Source of the DNA: Phocaeicola sp.
GTDB taxonomy: Bacteria > Bacteroidota > Bacteroidia > Bacteroidales > Bacteroidaceae
Direction of reading: 5' to 3'
Assembly: GCA_020026175.1 (NCBI GenBank)
Contig: JAHHQV010000042.1
Span: 1 to 25,164 of the forward strand
DNA length: 25,164 bases
The notes under the pieces are model-generated. The model made no database searches. It had not been told where the DNA came from and saw only the letters and a program-made list of their open reading frames with translations. A program made the translations under genes and the position numbers. Below, one piece after another: positions 1 to 8,543 of this stretch (positions are counted from its first letter, which is position 1; the number at the start of each line of letters is the position of its first letter).

Positions 1-57
1 CTCCCCGACCGATGAGTTTTTATCAAAACGTTGCGTTTCTATTTGGATTCTTCAAGG

Positions 58-747
58 TTATATCCTTCCCTCATCGGCATAGCTGTAGTATTTCCCGTCG
101 CATATTATAACATGGTCCAGCATCCTTATGTTCATTATCTTGGCAGCCTGAGACAGAGCTTTAGTCAGATTGTCATCGTCGGTACTTGGCCTGGCATTTC
201 CCGACGGATGGTTGTGCGTGAGAATTATAGATGTGGCTCGTTTCATCAATGCTTCTCTAAGCACACACCTCACATCTACTTGTGTAGAAGCCAGCCCTCC
301 CTGGCTTATCTTCACGATGTCTATTATTTTTGCAGCCTGGTTCAGCATCATAACCCAACACTCTTCTATCGGAAGGTCGCACATTATAGGATGAAAATGC
401 CTGTAGATGTCTTCCGAACATCTTATCTGTTTCCTGTCTTCCGGTTTTTCGTCTTTTCTTCTTTTCCCTAGTTCGGCAGCAGCAAGTATTGTTATTGCTT
501 TTGCCGAACCTATGCCCTTGAATGAGCACAGGTCTTCTATAGAGCATTTCCCCAATCTGTTCAGGCTGTTCTCATAGCGGTCGAGTATCTTTCTCATAAG
601 TTCTACAGCCGATTCGTTTTTGCTTCCCGAACCTATAAGTATGGCCAGTAGTTCGGCGTTCGACAAGGCGGAAGCTCCGTGCATCATCATTTTTTCTCTC
701 GGGCGGTCTTCTTCTGCCCATTTGTTTATTGATAGTTTTTCTGTCAT
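58..747 (-). CDS. radC: RadC family JAB/MPN-domain protein
   Basis: The 229-residue length is normal for RadC. The N-terminal part has a helix-hairpin-helix-like segment (FKGIGSAKAITILAAAELG). The C-terminal part is a JAMM/MPN metalloprotease-like domain with a conserved Glu in PIEECW and the metal-binding signature THNHPSG followed by S-T-D-D-D. The family was historically tied to DNA repair, but its biochemical role is unsettled; the metal-site residues are intact here. The start codon overlaps the stop of the upstream glycosyltransferase (ATGA), so the two are probably co-transcribed and translationally coupled. Family assignment is secure; cellular role is not. Confidence 0.95.
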   Translation of the reverse strand: MTEKLSINKWAEEDRPREKMMMHGASALSNAELLAILIGSGSKNESAVELMRKILDRYENSLNRLGKCSIEDLCSFKGIGSAKAITILAAAELGKRRKDEKPEDRKQIRCSEDIYRHFHPIMCDLPIEECWVMMLNQAAKIIDIVKISQGGLASTQVDVRCVLREALMKRATSIILTHNHPSGNARPSTDDDNLTKALSQAAKIMNIRMLDHVIICDGKYYSYADEGRI

Positions 748-1844
748 TTATAAAAGTTTTTTTCAAATGCAGAGAATTGGTCTTTGCCAAGGATACACCT
801 TTTCCACCATGCTATGATGAAGCCCGAACCATACCCTGTCAATTGGATAAACGATGAAATGATAGAAAATGCCCCTATTTTTATACATTTATTTTTTATT
901 GCAGAATCGGAAAATATTAACAAAGAGAATACAGCCAGTGGCATTATGCTTGCAGATATTGTATACAATGCCCATTTTTCTACGATGTATTTGCTGTTTG
1001 CATCGTTGCTGAAGTGAGAGAATACATACATCATGCAGCCTACGGCAGCTGCCAGTATCAGAACAATCATTCCGGCGGTGAATATGGCTGGAAGCATGTG
1101 TACGGGCTTCAGCGAATCGGGGTATTTCTTGTAGAGGTTGATACGTGCTATGCCCGAATTGTACACTTGCTTGAAGAATTTCTTCATGTCGGTTCTTCTC
1201 TTATGCCAAACCCATGCTTCAGGAAACAGCCTGCATGAATATCCGCCTTTGAATATTCTTATGCTGAAGTCTATGTCTTCGCCAAATCTCATATCAGAGA
1301 ATCCGCCCAGCGACATATATACATTGCGGCGCACTCCCATATTGAAACTTCTGGGATAGAATTTGTCCATCTTTTTTTCCCCTCCTCGTATTCCTCCAGT
1401 AGTGAAAAATGAAGTCATAGAGTAGTTTATGGCCTTTTGTATGTCGGTAAACGAATGATGTGCCTTGTCGGGACCTCCGAATGCATCGGATGTAGATTCT
1501 TTCAGTTCTTGTTCTATCGAATTGAAATATACTGGAGGTACTATGCAGTCAGAGTCGAGTATTATAAGATATTCTCCGCTACTCCTTTCGGCACCGTAAT
1601 TTCGGGTTTGTCCAGGTCCGGAGTTTGGTTTTGAGAAATATTTTATATCAAGCCTGTCCTTGAATATCTCTATGATATCATTGCATGGAAGTGTAGAACC
1701 ATCTTCCACAATTATTACTTCAAAATCCTTGAAGTGTTGTTCCGTAAGGCTTTCCAAAAGTTCTTTCACTTCGTCCGGGCGATTGTAGACCGGAACTATA
1801 ACAGAGTATCTCATATCGTAGCTATAATAGTTTGCTGCAAACAT
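744..1844 (-). CDS. Family 2 glycosyltransferase with C-terminal membrane segments
   Basis: A GT-A fold, family 2 glycosyltransferase of 366 residues. The nucleotide-sugar domain starts with YSVIVPVYNRPDEV, has VIIVEDGS and the metal-binding DSD motif (LIILDSDC), and continues through GGPDKAHHSF and FGEDIDFSIRI, a typical acceptor/ED loop. Three hydrophobic segments follow in the last third (from MLPAIFTAGMIV, WALYTISASIMP and FSIISSFIQLTG), so it is probably anchored in the inner membrane facing the cytoplasm. Donor and acceptor cannot be read from sequence. The first ten residues look atypical; the ATG at 1814 (MRYSVIV) is an equally good or better start. A TATGTTTG match to the Bacteroides -7 element overlaps the upstream ATG, which would favour 1814. 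It overlaps radC by 4 bp. Confidence 0.9.
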   Translation of the reverse strand: MFAANYYSYDMRYSVIVPVYNRPDEVKELLESLTEQHFKDFEVIIVEDGSTLPCNDIIEIFKDRLDIKYFSKPNSGPGQTRNYGAERSSGEYLIILDSDCIVPPVYFNSIEQELKESTSDAFGGPDKAHHSFTDIQKAINYSMTSFFTTGGIRGGEKKMDKFYPRSFNMGVRRNVYMSLGGFSDMRFGEDIDFSIRIFKGGYSCRLFPEAWVWHKRRTDMKKFFKQVYNSGIARINLYKKYPDSLKPVHMLPAIFTAGMIVLILAAAVGCMMYVFSHFSNDANSKYIVEKWALYTISASIMPLAVFSLLIFSDSAIKNKCIKIGAFSIISSFIQLTGYGSGFIIAWWKRCILGKDQFSAFEKNFYK

Positions 1845-1870
1845 AACTAAAAAAAACGATAAAAATATAT

Positions 1871-1913
1871 CACCTGTTAGTGGAATTTCATTTGTATATT
1901 CCGCTAACAGGTG
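1871..1913 (-). terminator. Hairpin terminator of the iron-uptake operon
   Basis: Arms CACCTGTTAGTGGAAT and ATTCCGCTAACAGGTG pair over 16 bp with one G.T wobble around an 11-nt loop. On the minus strand the hairpin is followed within about 10 nt by T-rich sequence ending in a run of eight T. It lies 30 nt beyond the stop of the ferric-reductase-like gene and before the glycosyltransferase start, so it separates the two minus-strand operons. Confidence 0.75.
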
Positions 1914-1943
1914 TTATTTGTTGTAAGTGTTTTTTTATCCCTA

Positions 1944-2924
1944 CTATATTAATACTTGTTTTTTGATTTGTTTCTGCCTTGCCTTGCGTATTCTAAGTAT
2001 TAAATATGAACCATATAAAGTAACCAAAATAACCATGTTGAATATTCTGTATGCAGGTTGTGAAACCTCATAGCTGGAAAACGAAAAAGGTTCTGGTCTG
2101 TATGTCCACCCACGTGATTCATAAAGAGCCTTCTTTTCGGCTATTTCAGTTTCTTTTGCTTTTTGCTTTGCTATTAGTTCAATTTGGGCTTTTTCTGTTT
2201 TCATATAGGCATTATGGTTTATAAAGCTGCTTAAATGTAAACCAAAAGATTGAATAAATAATAAAGCGTAAAGAGGATAAGCAAACCATTGTATTTTTTT
2301 CCATGTCCTGCGTTTTAGTTTTCTCTGAAAATAGTTGAAAGAAGTAACCCATAAGACAATGAATATGATTATTAAGAAAATACCAGCAAATAGTGCAATG
2401 TTGGAAATGAGAGTCCCAAGCATACTATAGATTCGTTCACCTCTTTCTGCCATATACTCATCATGGTTTGCAAAGAAATCCCATGAATTTGGAAAAGTAT
2501 AAAACACCCTCTTTATTCCATGAGCCAATACTGGAAATCCTACAATAATAGATAAATGTTTTCGGATACTTTTTAATCTTGCAACATAAGGGTTTTTTGC
2601 ACTCAATGCTCCTATGAACATTATTATAAAAATCATAGGGTGAATGAAATATTTGGCATGTAGTAGTTCATCACCAACAATTTTGTCCATAAGTGGAAGT
2701 GATGTAATACTCCATTCACTTTGGATTTCAAATCCGCAAAGCTTTAATATCATTGGCATAGCATAACCTGCACTTAATATTCCGAAAACCCAATAGTAGG
2801 TGTTTTCGTGTCTTCTTATATTTTTAGATAGAATTATTGCCAATGTTGTATATACAATGAGGGAAATGAGAAAAGGGCTAAGTCTGAACATAAAGTCCAA
2901 AAAATCCAAAAAAGTCTGTATCAT
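1944..2924 (-). CDS. Ferric reductase-like transmembrane protein
   Basis: A 326-residue integral membrane protein with about six or seven hydrophobic segments. The central part resembles the ferric-reductase/MsrQ-type heme-binding transmembrane domain. A segment of the form R-x-x-R-K-H-L-S-I-I-V-G-F-P-V-L-A-H (residues 118-135) matches the helix that carries a heme-ligand His, and W-F-A-Y-P-L-Y-A-L followed by FGLH (about 213-230) resembles the next one. H95, H135 and H230 are the best heme-ligand candidates. There is no FAD/NAD(P)H domain, so electrons would come from a partner or the quinone pool. It is third in an operon behind a TonB receptor and a DUF4374 lipoprotein. I infer inner-membrane reduction or handling of imported ferric iron. 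As I recall, the Xus locus instead has a PepSY-type membrane protein at this position. Confidence 0.75.
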   Translation of the reverse strand: MIQTFLDFLDFMFRLSPFLISLIVYTTLAIILSKNIRRHENTYYWVFGILSAGYAMPMILKLCGFEIQSEWSITSLPLMDKIVGDELLHAKYFIHPMIFIIMFIGALSAKNPYVARLKSIRKHLSIIVGFPVLAHGIKRVFYTFPNSWDFFANHDEYMAERGERIYSMLGTLISNIALFAGIFLIIIFIVLWVTSFNYFQRKLKRRTWKKIQWFAYPLYALLFIQSFGLHLSSFINHNAYMKTEKAQIELIAKQKAKETEIAEKKALYESRGWTYRPEPFSFSSYEVSQPAYRIFNMVILVTLYGSYLILRIRKARQKQIKKQVLI

Positions 2925-2938
2925 CTTATTATCGTTTA

Positions 2939-4237
2939 TTAGAAAATGCCATAATAGCTTGCTTCACCGCCCAATGCTTCTAAAGTGGCTCCTTTAGTAA
3001 AGCCGTCAGGACTTTTGCTGCTTATATCAAAAATATATACATAACCGGAGTTCTCAAAGTTGGTTCTGGCCATATATAATTTTCCGTCTACCATTTTTGC
3101 TGCCTGGGTATAGTATGAATCCTTCAAATCTTCTTTTATATTCATTACAACTACAGACTTGTCTTTTAAGTCAATTCTTGCAACTCCTCCTTTGGAAATT
3201 CTTGAATCTTCTTCTGGTTTGGAACATTCATACAGACAATAGCCAACACCATTGCCGACATGGAACCATCCTCTTAGATTGAATTTTTTACCTGCTGCGT
3301 CAGAATCTTGTTTCATCACTTCATCTTTAATGTTGAAAACAAAAGAATTGTCATAATCACCGTTTTGTAATTTCATCATTAACCCCCCATTTGAAACCTG
3401 ATATGCAGCTCCATCATATACATGGATTATAGGACAATGCTCACCTGCTGTAGAGCCTCTGCCTTCTTTATGGGTTATAATTTTAGGATTTGTCAATGAC
3501 GGGTAGTCCAAAACCAATGTTGATGCCTTGTGGCTTTCGTATCGATCCCATCCTTTTTCTGTTTTTGTAGGATCTTCCGGGTCTCTCTTGAAAATTCTGA
3601 GACCATAGTAAATCTTGTCTCCGACTATTGCAGGAAAGTCAAGCTGGTTGACTTCTATGAATTGGTCTACAAATAAATCCTTGTTGTCGGTAGGGATAAT
3701 AACTTCTACTGCTTTTGATGGAAGACTGAAGTTCTTGAGATCCATCATCATGATCTTTGCCGTTGAAACTATTTTAAAATCTTCAGGTTTTGTACCAGAC
3801 GTTTTCTTTGACATGTTATGAAGAGAAGCAGTTTCTTCATTGATGCCTCTAAATCTTGCCCAGGCGTAACCTATTGCAGGAAGTGCGTCTAGTCTCTTTA
3901 CTTCGGTGTAGAAATCTGGTGCTTTACTCAATATATATTTTGACATAGTTCCCTTTCCATATCCAAACATATATAAAGTCTTTCCATCGTTTGTAGCACA
4001 TGTTGTTGGACTAATAGTGAGTTCTTGTCCTACCTTAGGTCCTATATTACCTGTTGTCAAGTCATTATGTGCCTGTAAATACCTTGTACCATCTATATTG
4101 GTAAGTACGTTGAAGTATACATCCTTCAATCCGTTTTCATTATTGTTTGTGTTGCTGGATTCTTCTTTTTCGCAACTTACAAAAGCTGCCGCCACTATTA
4201 TCATAGATAATAATTTGTTGATAGTGTTTTTTCTCAT
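2939..4237 (-). CDS. DUF4374 surface lipoprotein (XusB-like)
   Basis: A 432-residue lipoprotein: the basic N-terminus, hydrophobic core and lipobox AAAFVSC put the lipidated Cys at residue 22. Glu/Lys and Asn-rich residues follow, an export signal-like context for surface lipoproteins in Bacteroidota. The rest is beta-rich with repeated blade-like units (TSGTKPEDFKIV, LVLDYPSLTNPKIITH, VYIFDISSKSPDG), consistent with a beta-propeller of the DUF4374 family. In B. thetaiotaomicron a DUF4374 protein, XusB, binds iron-loaded siderophores next to a TonB receptor; I base the functional call on that and on the shared gene order. It lies 67 bp after the receptor and 14 bp before the ferric-reductase-like gene, so one transcript is likely. 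The ligand here is unproven. Confidence 0.8.
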   Translation of the reverse strand: MRKNTINKLLSMIIVAAAFVSCEKEESSNTNNNENGLKDVYFNVLTNIDGTRYLQAHNDLTTGNIGPKVGQELTISPTTCATNDGKTLYMFGYGKGTMSKYILSKAPDFYTEVKRLDALPAIGYAWARFRGINEETASLHNMSKKTSGTKPEDFKIVSTAKIMMMDLKNFSLPSKAVEVIIPTDNKDLFVDQFIEVNQLDFPAIVGDKIYYGLRIFKRDPEDPTKTEKGWDRYESHKASTLVLDYPSLTNPKIITHKEGRGSTAGEHCPIIHVYDGAAYQVSNGGLMMKLQNGDYDNSFVFNIKDEVMKQDSDAAGKKFNLRGWFHVGNGVGYCLYECSKPEEDSRISKGGVARIDLKDKSVVVMNIKEDLKDSYYTQAAKMVDGKLYMARTNFENSGYVYIFDISSKSPDGFTKGATLEALGGEASYYGIF

Positions 4238-4304
4238 TTTTCTGTAATTTGTTTTTGTTTATTTATTATATAAGCATCTCTTTTAAGTGATGACTTTTTA
4301 TTGT

Positions 4305-6794
4305 TTATAATATCTGATACGTTAGTTTTGCAAAGAAAGCCCTTCCGGGTTTTTGCAAGGCCCAATTGTCAAATACTTGTTTGTCAAAAAGATTCTTTAC
4401 ATCAAAAGCCAAACTGATTTTTCTCTTTGGAAACATATAGACAATCCCTGCATCATGTACTAACTGCATTGGTATGACTGCCTTACCCGTACTTCCAAGG
4501 CTTTCCCAATTTAGGAAAAACTCGTGAACATAGCCCAAATTATAGTTTATGCTCAGCAATGCATCCTTTTGGAACAAATCTTTCTTCTGCCACATCACAT
4601 TAATATTTGAGGTCAGGTATGGCATATTGCGGAGACGGTTTCTGTATTGAATGTACTCAACCCCCATTTTATCATAACGCTGATTGAATCTGGCATCTAA
4701 GTATGAAAAGGAGGTACTTATGAAAAGCTGCTGATTATAGATGTATTTTAAATCTATATCAATCCCCTTACTCTTTATTCTCCCTATATTTTCATATGCA
4801 TATGTTGCGTCATCCGGACTTAATACTGCTCTATGTATCATGTCTGTTACATTTCTATAAAACAAGTTGACATCATAATTTAAATAATGAATTTTGTCAA
4901 GTGTGATTTCACCAAATAGTCCGAAGTTGATATTTGCACTCTTTTCGGAACGTAAATCGTAGGCTGTTTCAATATTCTCTGTAGTATTTCCTAATAATTC
5001 GCTGCTTTCGGGTAATCTTATAGCTTTCTCGGCAGAAAGACTGATTCGTAAGGCTGGAAATACTTCATATGATACAGCTCCGCCAAAACCTTGATCTGAC
5101 AGGCTTTTCTCTATGTGGTTGACCTTGAACGTTTCACTGTCTTTGTCATATACAGGATCGGCAAGTTTCACTTTCTGATGATATACTTTATAGAAAACAG
5201 AACTCCTAAGTTTGTCCTTAAACAATCTGTTTTCATAAGCAAAACTATATATGTTCTTAGTAAGGTAACGTGTTTCTGTCAGTTTCTGTTCCATTTCAGG
5301 CATATAAGAATCTTTTATATCTCGCGAAAAACGATTGTAGAGCATGTTTGCAGAAATGCTATGATTTGGCAAAAGTCGATAGATTACATTGTAGCGACCT
5401 GATATGTTGTCTTCTATGTTCATTGCATCAGTCTTACGTTCTGATGCTTCTCCTCCTTCTCCATTCCCCCATTTTCTTAATACTGTAACAGACTGTCCAT
5501 CATGATTTTCTGTTATGGTTTCTATTTCACCCAGCCAGTTGTACATGTAAGGGATTGTATCGATAACTTGTCTGTTGCCATGTGAATAGGATGTGAAGAC
5601 AGAAAGATCAACATTCTTTAAAATATTGGCCTTAGAGTATCGTAGGTTTACCATTTTTGTTTCTTGTTTTGAGTGACGATTCCCATAAACAATTTTGGGA
5701 GAGGCTCCATGTTGTATTTCTTTTTTCATCTTTGAGTAAAGAGCACCTACCAAAAGTTCGTCAGCCCATTTCTTGTTCTTGATTCCTGCTGTAACATTTA
5801 CTCCTCCTGAAGCGTATGCGTCATGAAAACGTTTTGCTACAATCTTTTTCATTTCATAGTTCTCGTCGGTTATTCTTATATCATCACCCCAAACTTTATA
5901 ATTATTGTCAGAGTAATTGAAAAAAGCGGAGCCTCCAATTGTAAAACCTTTTTTGTTGGAGTAATCGCCTGTCAAATCCCATTTATGTGTATTGAACGAA
6001 CCGTATGAATATGAAGTCGCAAGATTGTTTTTAAGCCCTTGTTTAAGTACCACATTTACTGCACCTCCTAACGCATCTTCTGATAATGCTGCCGGGACAA
6101 CGCCTTTATAAATCTCTATACGCTCAATCATAGACGGAGGTATTGAACTTAGTGAAAAAGATGAACCATAATCTCTCATAGGTATCCCATCGATAAATAT
6201 ACGAATAGAGTTTCCAGATAAACCATTGATATTGAACTGCGTACTTGAACCGACACCGCCGTCTTGACGCATGGTAATACCAGATGCTCTGTCTAGTAAA
6301 TCGACAGATTCAATAGTTTGCAGTTTTATGTCTTTGGTATTTACCAGACCTACTGTATATCCTTTTTCTTTTGTTATTTGTCCTTTTGATGCTCCAACAA
6401 CCACTACCTCATCTATTTCATATGCAGAGGGACTAAGTTCTATTTTAAAATTACGGGTTTCGTCATTATTTATTTTTATATCCATTAAATGAGTTTCATA
6501 TCCGATAAATGATACAACCAATTGATGATTGCCTTTGGGCATTTCAATAGAAAAATTACCTTTTTCGTCGGTTAGAACTCCTCTTGATGTCCCTTTTATA
6601 TATACAGAGGCAAAAGATATAGCCTCTTTGTTGTCTTTGGATACAACAGAACCATATATTGTTATATTCTTATGCTTGTTCTCGCTGTCAAAATAATCAG
6701 ATTTTATATTTTCTATACTTTTTTTTGCCAATATTGGAGATGATAGAAAAATTAATCCAATAGAAACTATCGCAATGCTGTTTATTCTCATCAT
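4305..6794 (-). CDS. TonB-dependent outer-membrane receptor (XusA-like)
   Basis: An 829-residue receptor. A signal peptide ends near ILAKK. A carboxypeptidase-regulatory-like beta-sandwich follows (residues about 43-130, ITIYGSVVSKDNKEAISFAS ...). Next come a TonB-box-like EIDEVVVVGAS, a plug domain (about 145-250, with LLDRASGITMRQDGG and IRIFIDGIPMRDYG) and a 22-strand-type barrel ending in an aromatic-rich strand (FFAKLTYQIL). Length fits siderophore or heme receptors rather than the ~1000-residue SusC class, and there is no SusD beside it. It is first in an operon with a DUF4374 lipoprotein and a ferric-reductase-like protein, so an iron-chelate substrate such as a xenosiderophore is the best guess. 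Transcription probably starts near 6907 from a promoter overlapped by an inverted repeat. Confidence 0.9.
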   Translation of the reverse strand: MMRINSIAIVSIGLIFLSSPILAKKSIENIKSDYFDSENKHKNITIYGSVVSKDNKEAISFASVYIKGTSRGVLTDEKGNFSIEMPKGNHQLVVSFIGYETHLMDIKINNDETRNFKIELSPSAYEIDEVVVVGASKGQITKEKGYTVGLVNTKDIKLQTIESVDLLDRASGITMRQDGGVGSSTQFNINGLSGNSIRIFIDGIPMRDYGSSFSLSSIPPSMIERIEIYKGVVPAALSEDALGGAVNVVLKQGLKNNLATSYSYGSFNTHKWDLTGDYSNKKGFTIGGSAFFNYSDNNYKVWGDDIRITDENYEMKKIVAKRFHDAYASGGVNVTAGIKNKKWADELLVGALYSKMKKEIQHGASPKIVYGNRHSKQETKMVNLRYSKANILKNVDLSVFTSYSHGNRQVIDTIPYMYNWLGEIETITENHDGQSVTVLRKWGNGEGGEASERKTDAMNIEDNISGRYNVIYRLLPNHSISANMLYNRFSRDIKDSYMPEMEQKLTETRYLTKNIYSFAYENRLFKDKLRSSVFYKVYHQKVKLADPVYDKDSETFKVNHIEKSLSDQGFGGAVSYEVFPALRISLSAEKAIRLPESSELLGNTTENIETAYDLRSEKSANINFGLFGEITLDKIHYLNYDVNLFYRNVTDMIHRAVLSPDDATYAYENIGRIKSKGIDIDLKYIYNQQLFISTSFSYLDARFNQRYDKMGVEYIQYRNRLRNMPYLTSNINVMWQKKDLFQKDALLSINYNLGYVHEFFLNWESLGSTGKAVIPMQLVHDAGIVYMFPKRKISLAFDVKNLFDKQVFDNWALQKPGRAFFAKLTYQIL

Positions 6795-6913
6795 TGTTTA
6801 AGATTTTGTTTAATGTGATTTGAAATTTGTTATGGAACAATAATCGTTTTAAAATGGATTATGAAGCAGATGAATGTTTTAAATAAGACAATTGCTTTTT
6901 GATTATTGAGTTG

Positions 6914-6945
6914 CAAAATTAAATGTTGCTTAAAGGATTTGCAAT
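6914..6945 (-). promoter_or_regulatory. Bacteroides-type promoter of the iron-uptake operon
   Basis: Read on the minus strand, TAATTTTG (plus-strand positions 6914-6921) matches the -7 consensus TAnnTTTG exactly. ATTG (6942-6945) lies exactly 20 nt upstream as the -33 element. Predicted start is about 6907, leaving a leader of roughly 110 nt before the receptor ATG at 6794. Confidence 0.65.
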
Positions 6946-6962
6946 ACCTAATTGTAGGTATT
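6943..6962. promoter_or_regulatory. Inverted repeat over the -33 element, operator candidate
   Basis: Perfect 8-bp arms AATACCTA (6943-6950) and TAGGTATT (6955-6962) flank a 4-bp spacer, ATTG. The left arm covers most of the -33 element of the receptor promoter, the usual place for a repressor site. The ACCTA/TAGGT half-sites loosely recall DtxR-family iron or manganese boxes, but this link is speculative. Confidence 0.55.
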
Positions 6963-7051
6963 TGTGAAAAAATAAACAGAATTTCTGTATCTCTTGAGGT
7001 TTGTAATGTAAAAAAAACTAAGATTTAAAGCTGTTTTGTTTTATATTGTAT

Positions 7052-7059
7052 TATTTTTG
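7052..7059 (+). promoter_or_regulatory. Possible -7 element of the PLD gene
   Basis: TATTTTTG matches TAnnTTTG 17 nt before the ATG at 7077. No TTTG is found at the expected 19-21 nt upstream; the only TTTG is 13 nt away. It would leave a leader of about 11 nt. Weak call in an AT-rich divergent intergenic region. Confidence 0.3.
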
Positions 7060-7076
7060 TAGGCTCATATTATAAA

Positions 7077-8369
7077 ATGATGAAAAAAAAAATTAAGTAT
7101 ATCGTGTTGTCGGTATTGGCTTTATGCATTGGGTTGAAGGCATATTGTAATGTCAATATTTTGGAATCGGATAGTATAATTAATGAATATATACCTTCAG
7201 ACTCTGTCTTTGCTCAATATCTCCATTCCAGAAATATTCCTATTTACAACAACAATGAGATAAAGCTCCTTCCTTGTGGAAAGGTTAAGTTTGAAAACCT
7301 GTTTGATGCTATCAGAAAGGCCAGACATCATATCCATCTTGAATATTTCAATTTCAGAAATGACTCCATAGGAAGGGAAATCTTCACATTATTGGCAGAA
7401 AAAGCCAAGGAAGGAGTTAAGGTAAGGGCTATGTTTGATGATTTCGGTAATTTCTCTAACAACAGACCACTCAGGAAAGAACATCTTAAGATGTTGAACG
7501 ACAGGGGTGTTGAGATTATAAGGTTCGACCCGCTGAAATTTCCTTATGTCAATCACATATTTGGCAGGGACCATCAAAAGATAGTTGTGATTGACGGAGA
7601 GAAAGGCTTTACCGGTGGAATGAATATTGCAGATTATTACATTAAAGGACTTGAAAAAGTAGGCGCATGGAGAGATATGCATATGTGTATAGAGGGACCT
7701 GCAGTGACAGGTCTGCAAAAAGCTTTCCTTGATACATGGAACAAGGAGACAAAACAAGAAGTAGGAGGCGACGTGTATTTCCCATATGGCGAAGACAGTG
7801 TTTATTCTCCTAAGCAACTTGGTAAACAAATTGCTATAGTACAGAGGGTTCCTCATAAGACGCCTGATGCAATAAGAAGGGCTTATGTTGAGGCTATAGA
7901 TGCTGCCGAACGTCATATCAGAATAGTCACTCCTTATTTTACTCCTACACGCTCGCTGCGAAAAGCCATTTATCGTGCTCTGAAGCGAGGAGTAAGAGTA
8001 GAGATCATGATTTCGGAAAAATCAGATATCCCAATCAGTCCGGACGGTGGATTTTATTTTGCAAACAGATTCCGCAAGGCCGGTGCTCATGTCTATATTT
8101 ATAAAGGAGGTTTTCATCATACTAAAGTAATGACCGTCGATGACAGGTTCTGCACTGTAGGCAGTGCTAATCTTAACAGCCGTAGTATGAGAGCAGATTA
8201 TGAAATCAATTCTTTCATCATGGATTTGCAGGTTACATACGAATTGGATGAGATATATAAAGATGACAAGAGGCATAGCGAGCGTATGACTAAAGAGTAC
8301 TACAAGCATAGAGGTGCTTGGAGGAACTTTGTGGGATTTATTGCCCGACTTCTTACTCCAGTAATTTAG
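7077..8369 (+). CDS. Secreted phospholipase D / cardiolipin synthase-like protein
   Basis: A 430-residue protein of the PLD superfamily with two complete HKD motifs: H166-x-K168-x4-D173 followed by GFTGGMN, and H348-x-K350-x4-D355 followed by VGSANLNSRS. Both active-site halves are therefore present, as needed for phosphatidyl transfer or phosphodiester hydrolysis. Bacterial cardiolipin synthases usually begin with two membrane helices. This protein has a single cleavable-looking signal peptide (MMKKKIKYIVLSVLALCIG ... AYC), so it may work in the periplasm or at the outer membrane. It is monocistronic, divergent from the iron-uptake operon. Cardiolipin synthesis is the default guess; a lipase or nuclease-like role cannot be excluded. 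Confidence 0.85.
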   Translation: MMKKKIKYIVLSVLALCIGLKAYCNVNILESDSIINEYIPSDSVFAQYLHSRNIPIYNNNEIKLLPCGKVKFENLFDAIRKARHHIHLEYFNFRNDSIGREIFTLLAEKAKEGVKVRAMFDDFGNFSNNRPLRKEHLKMLNDRGVEIIRFDPLKFPYVNHIFGRDHQKIVVIDGEKGFTGGMNIADYYIKGLEKVGAWRDMHMCIEGPAVTGLQKAFLDTWNKETKQEVGGDVYFPYGEDSVYSPKQLGKQIAIVQRVPHKTPDAIRRAYVEAIDAAERHIRIVTPYFTPTRSLRKAIYRALKRGVRVEIMISEKSDIPISPDGGFYFANRFRKAGAHVYIYKGGFHHTKVMTVDDRFCTVGSANLNSRSMRADYEINSFIMDLQVTYELDEIYKDDKRHSERMTKEYYKHRGAWRNFVGFIARLLTPVI

Positions 8370-8508
8370 GTTGTGTATTGTAAATATGTTTCTTTGATAT
8401 ATCTTGATGTCTTTTTGTCATTTTGACAATTTTACATGTCTGATTTCTGGTATTTCAAACCATAGACAAGTATTGTTCGTAGAAAACGGAAAATCACGTA
8501 TAATTATA

Positions 8509-8543
8509 AACAGGGAATGTCATATTATATGGCTTTCCTTGTT
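8509..8543. terminator. Imperfect hairpin downstream of the PLD gene
   Basis: AACAGGGAATGTCATA pairs with TATGGCTTTCCTTGTT over 16 positions with one T.T mismatch and two G.T wobbles around a 3-nt loop. It lies 140 nt past the PLD stop and has no clear T-run, so a terminator or a structured RNA are both possible. It overlaps the start of the small ORF at 8517. Confidence 0.35.

Noticed and set aside
31..471. Long plus-strand open frame antisense to radC
   Set aside because: It lies on the opposite strand of a clear RadC gene, has no recognisable domain and is explained as a shadow frame.
7389..7916. 175-codon minus-strand frame inside the PLD gene
   Set aside because: Both HKD motifs are on the plus strand; this frame is cysteine- and tyrosine-rich shadow sequence.
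8415..8429. TTGTCA/TGACAA inverted repeat 45 nt after the PLD stop
   Set aside because: Six-bp AT-rich arms with a 3-nt loop and only a short T tract are too weak to call a terminator.
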